NCBI GenBank assembly: GCA_011390985.1
Contig: JAABRJ010000131.1
Span: 1 to 14,217, forward strand
Length of the DNA: 14,217 nt
Source of the DNA: Desulfobacteraceae bacterium
GTDB taxonomy: Bacteria; Desulfobacterota; Desulfobacteria; Desulfobacterales; JAABRJ01
Direction of reading: 5' to 3'
The position numbers and the translations under genes were made by a program. Each line of letters starts with the position of its first letter. Positions within the stretch are counted from its first letter, which is position 1. Shown here piece after piece: positions 12,939 through 14,217 of this stretch. The notes under the pieces are model-generated. The model searched no databases. It was given only the letters and a program-made list of their open reading frames with translations, and was not told the DNA's origin.

Positions 12939-13814
12939 ATGGTACCCCTGAGGGACAACCTTACCCGCAAGCAGGCCCGGACCTATGGCCTGGTCTGCTC
13001 GGTGCTGAACATCCGCCACACCATCAGCCGCTGTGGGGAGAACTGGACCCTGTCGGTGGCCCGGGAGGATGCCGCCAGGGCCCGGACGGCCCTCAGCCGT
13101 TACGAAGCGGAAAACCCGCCGCCGAACCCGGCGGAGGAAAACCGGCGGCGGCTGCCGGTCGCCTTCAGCGGCCTCTGGGCGGCGGCGCTCCTCGCCGGCA
13201 TGCACCTGGCGCGCGTGACCAGCACCAATCCCGACCGGGTCGTCAGCGCCTGCGGCGCCTCGGCCGGCGCCATCCTCCAGGGTGAATGGCACCGGACAAT
13301 CACGGCCCTCATGATCCACGCCGACGCGCTGCATCTGGTGGGCAACCTGGTGGGCATCGCCCTTTTTGGAACGGCTGTGGCCTCCCTCTGCGGCTGGGGA
13401 CTCGGCTGGCTGATGGTGCTGGCCAGCGGCGGTCTGGGCAACGCCCTGAATGCCGTCTTCTTCCGCTCGGGGCACCTTTCGGTCGGCAGTTCGACGGCCA
13501 TTTTCGGCGCACTGGGCATCCTCAGCGCCATCCAGTTCACCCGCCGAATCCGCATTCCGGGCGAGCGGTTGCGTGCCTTGCTGCCCCTGGGTGGAGGGCT
13601 GGCGCTGCTAGCGGTCTTGGGAACGGCCCAAAATTCCGATCTTCTCGCGCACCTGTTCGGTTTTGCCGCCGGCATGGTACTGGGCGGCGGTTTTGCGCTG
13701 CTGATGGAAGCCGCCCCCGGCAGACGCTGCCATTTTTGCGCGTTGGCGGCGGTCGCTGTTGCCATCGGATTTTCCTGGGCGTGCGGACTCGGCAGTTTTG
13801 CCTGCGGTCGTTAA
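12939..13814 (+). CDS. Rhomboid family intramembrane serine protease
   Basis: This 291-residue membrane protein would cleave transmembrane substrates within the bilayer. Residues 1-60 form a soluble cytoplasmic domain, followed by six to seven hydrophobic helices starting near residue 73. Rhomboid landmarks are GEWHRTITALMIHADALHLVGN (115-136), which includes His127, His132 and Asn136 in the HxxxxHxxxN motif, VGSSTAIFG (182-190) with the probable nucleophile Ser185, and LLAHLFGFAAG (235-245) with the dyad histidine His238. The usual GxSG is GSST here, a Thr in place of Gly after the serine. GGGAG lies about ten bases before the ATG. The gene stands alone, between a terminator region and the cold-shock gene. 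The substrate is unknown. Confidence 0.88.
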   Translation: MVPLRDNLTRKQARTYGLVCSVLNIRHTISRCGENWTLSVAREDAARARTALSRYEAENPPPNPAEENRRRLPVAFSGLWAAALLAGMHLARVTSTNPDRVVSACGASAGAILQGEWHRTITALMIHADALHLVGNLVGIALFGTAVASLCGWGLGWLMVLASGGLGNALNAVFFRSGHLSVGSSTAIFGALGILSAIQFTRRIRIPGERLRALLPLGGGLALLAVLGTAQNSDLLAHLFGFAAGMVLGGGFALLMEAAPGRRCHFCALAAVAVAIGFSWACGLGSFACGR

Positions 13815-13854
13815 ACCCGGGTTGCCGTCAGCGGCTGCGCCGAGAGGAATTTTA

Positions 13855-13882
13855 TTGCATTCTTGTATTTTTTCGCTATATT
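13855..13882 (+). promoter_or_regulatory. Candidate promoter of the cold-shock gene
   Basis: TTGCAT (13855-13860) and TATATT (13877-13882) are separated by 16 bp in a locally A/T-rich stretch 40 bp after the rhomboid stop. It would give a leader of about 120 bases, typical of cold-shock genes. Confidence 0.6.
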
Positions 13883-13888
13883 CAGACC

Positions 13889-14008
13889 GAATTGAAAATG
13901 CCCGCAGCGGATGCGGGCGAGGTCCTGCGCTCAGGTGCGGCCCGATTCTCGGGCGCGGCCTCCTGAAGCCTGGAACCATGAAAATTTTTGTTGAAAGGAG
14001 GGTTCAGA
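13889..14008 (+). promoter_or_regulatory. Structured 5' leader of the cold-shock gene
   Basis: The predicted leader holds two compact hairpins: GCCCGC (13900-13905) with GCGGGC (13913-13918), and GCCCGA (13940-13945) with TCGGGC (13949-13954). The strong ribosome-binding site AAAGGAGG follows in an unstructured A/T-rich stretch. Long leaders that refold in the cold are known for cspA-type genes; whether this one does so is inference. Confidence 0.4.
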
Positions 14009-14209
14009 ATGGCAGAGGGCGTGGTAAAATGGTTTAATGATAGCAAGGGCTACGGTTTCATCGAGCAGGAAAACGGGCCTGACGTTTTCGTGCATCACAG
14101 CGGGATCAACGCCAGCGGTTTCAAGTCTCTCAAAGAGGGCGATCGCGTCACGTTCGATATCACCGAGGGTCAGAAAGGTCCGGCGGCCGTCAATGTGACC
14201 GTGATTTAG
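14009..14209 (+). CDS. Cold-shock domain protein, CspA family
   Basis: This 66-residue single cold-shock domain binds single-stranded RNA and DNA and is an RNA chaperone in this family. It starts [20 protein letters not shown], with RNP1 KGYGFI at residues 13-18 and RNP2 DVFVHH at 25-30, and ends in the family-typical [18 protein letters not shown] sits at good spacing before ATG 14009. An in-frame ATG at 13988 would add seven residues and overlap the ribosome-binding site, so it was not used. The length is complete. Confidence 0.95.
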   Translation: MAEGVVKWFNDSKGYGFIEQENGPDVFVHHSGINASGFKSLKEGDRVTFDITEGQKGPAAVNVTVI

Positions 14210-14217
14210 GGGGTGTC

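Noticed and set aside
13978..14037. Short upstream frame overlapping the cold-shock start
   Set aside because: There is no ribosome-binding site before its ATG, and it reads through the ribosome-binding site of the cold-shock gene out of frame.

Overview
The window is GC-rich, densely coded bacterial chromosome. The gene content points to an anaerobic, cytochrome-rich Desulfobacterota-type bacterium (the former Deltaproteobacteria). The basis is a QrcA/QrcB-like menaquinone reductase pair, system II (ResB/CcsA) cytochrome c maturation, and a Gld-like ABC exporter with a DUF4340 partner. The taxonomic placement is inference from gene content and not a marker-gene result. No rRNA, tRNA, CRISPR array, insertion sequence or phage gene was recognised.

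Layout. (1) Bases 1-4739 lie on the minus strand and read resB, ccsA, qrcA, qrcB, with qrcB running off the left edge. The first two genes attach haem to periplasmic cytochromes. The next is a membrane-anchored multihaem cytochrome and the last a Tat-exported molybdopterin-oxidoreductase-like subunit, so haem-attachment machinery sits beside a haem-rich respiratory complex. (2) Bases 4980-9788 lie on the plus strand, divergent from resB. They encode an ABC ATPase, an ABC-2 permease, a large GldG-like protein and a DUF4340 membrane-anchored protein, probably one export or envelope complex of unknown substrate. (3) Bases 9824-12170 form a shikimate-entry operon: promoter, leader peptide, two tandem intrinsic terminators, aroF (DAHP synthase with a ferredoxin-like regulatory domain) and aroB (3-dehydroquinate synthase). 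(4) A 55-residue uncharacterised protein lies convergent to aroB, followed by about 580 bp without a recognisable gene that holds a strong two-way hairpin terminator. (5) A rhomboid protease and a cold-shock protein with a long structured leader close the window.

The most interesting element is the aroF leader at about 9860-10129. A 27-codon reading frame carries the run YRWYWWW, four Trp and two Tyr codons within seven, and is followed by two intrinsic terminators. By hand pairing, the region supports a cascade. If a ribosome stalls on the Trp codons, the exposed bases 9959-9974 can pair with 10018-10030 and destroy terminator 1. The freed bases 10035-10043 can then pair with 10064-10072, the 5' arm of terminator 2, and block that too. 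This would be a coupled double attenuator for the first enzyme of aromatic amino acid synthesis. The pairings are visible in the sequence; the mechanism is inference.
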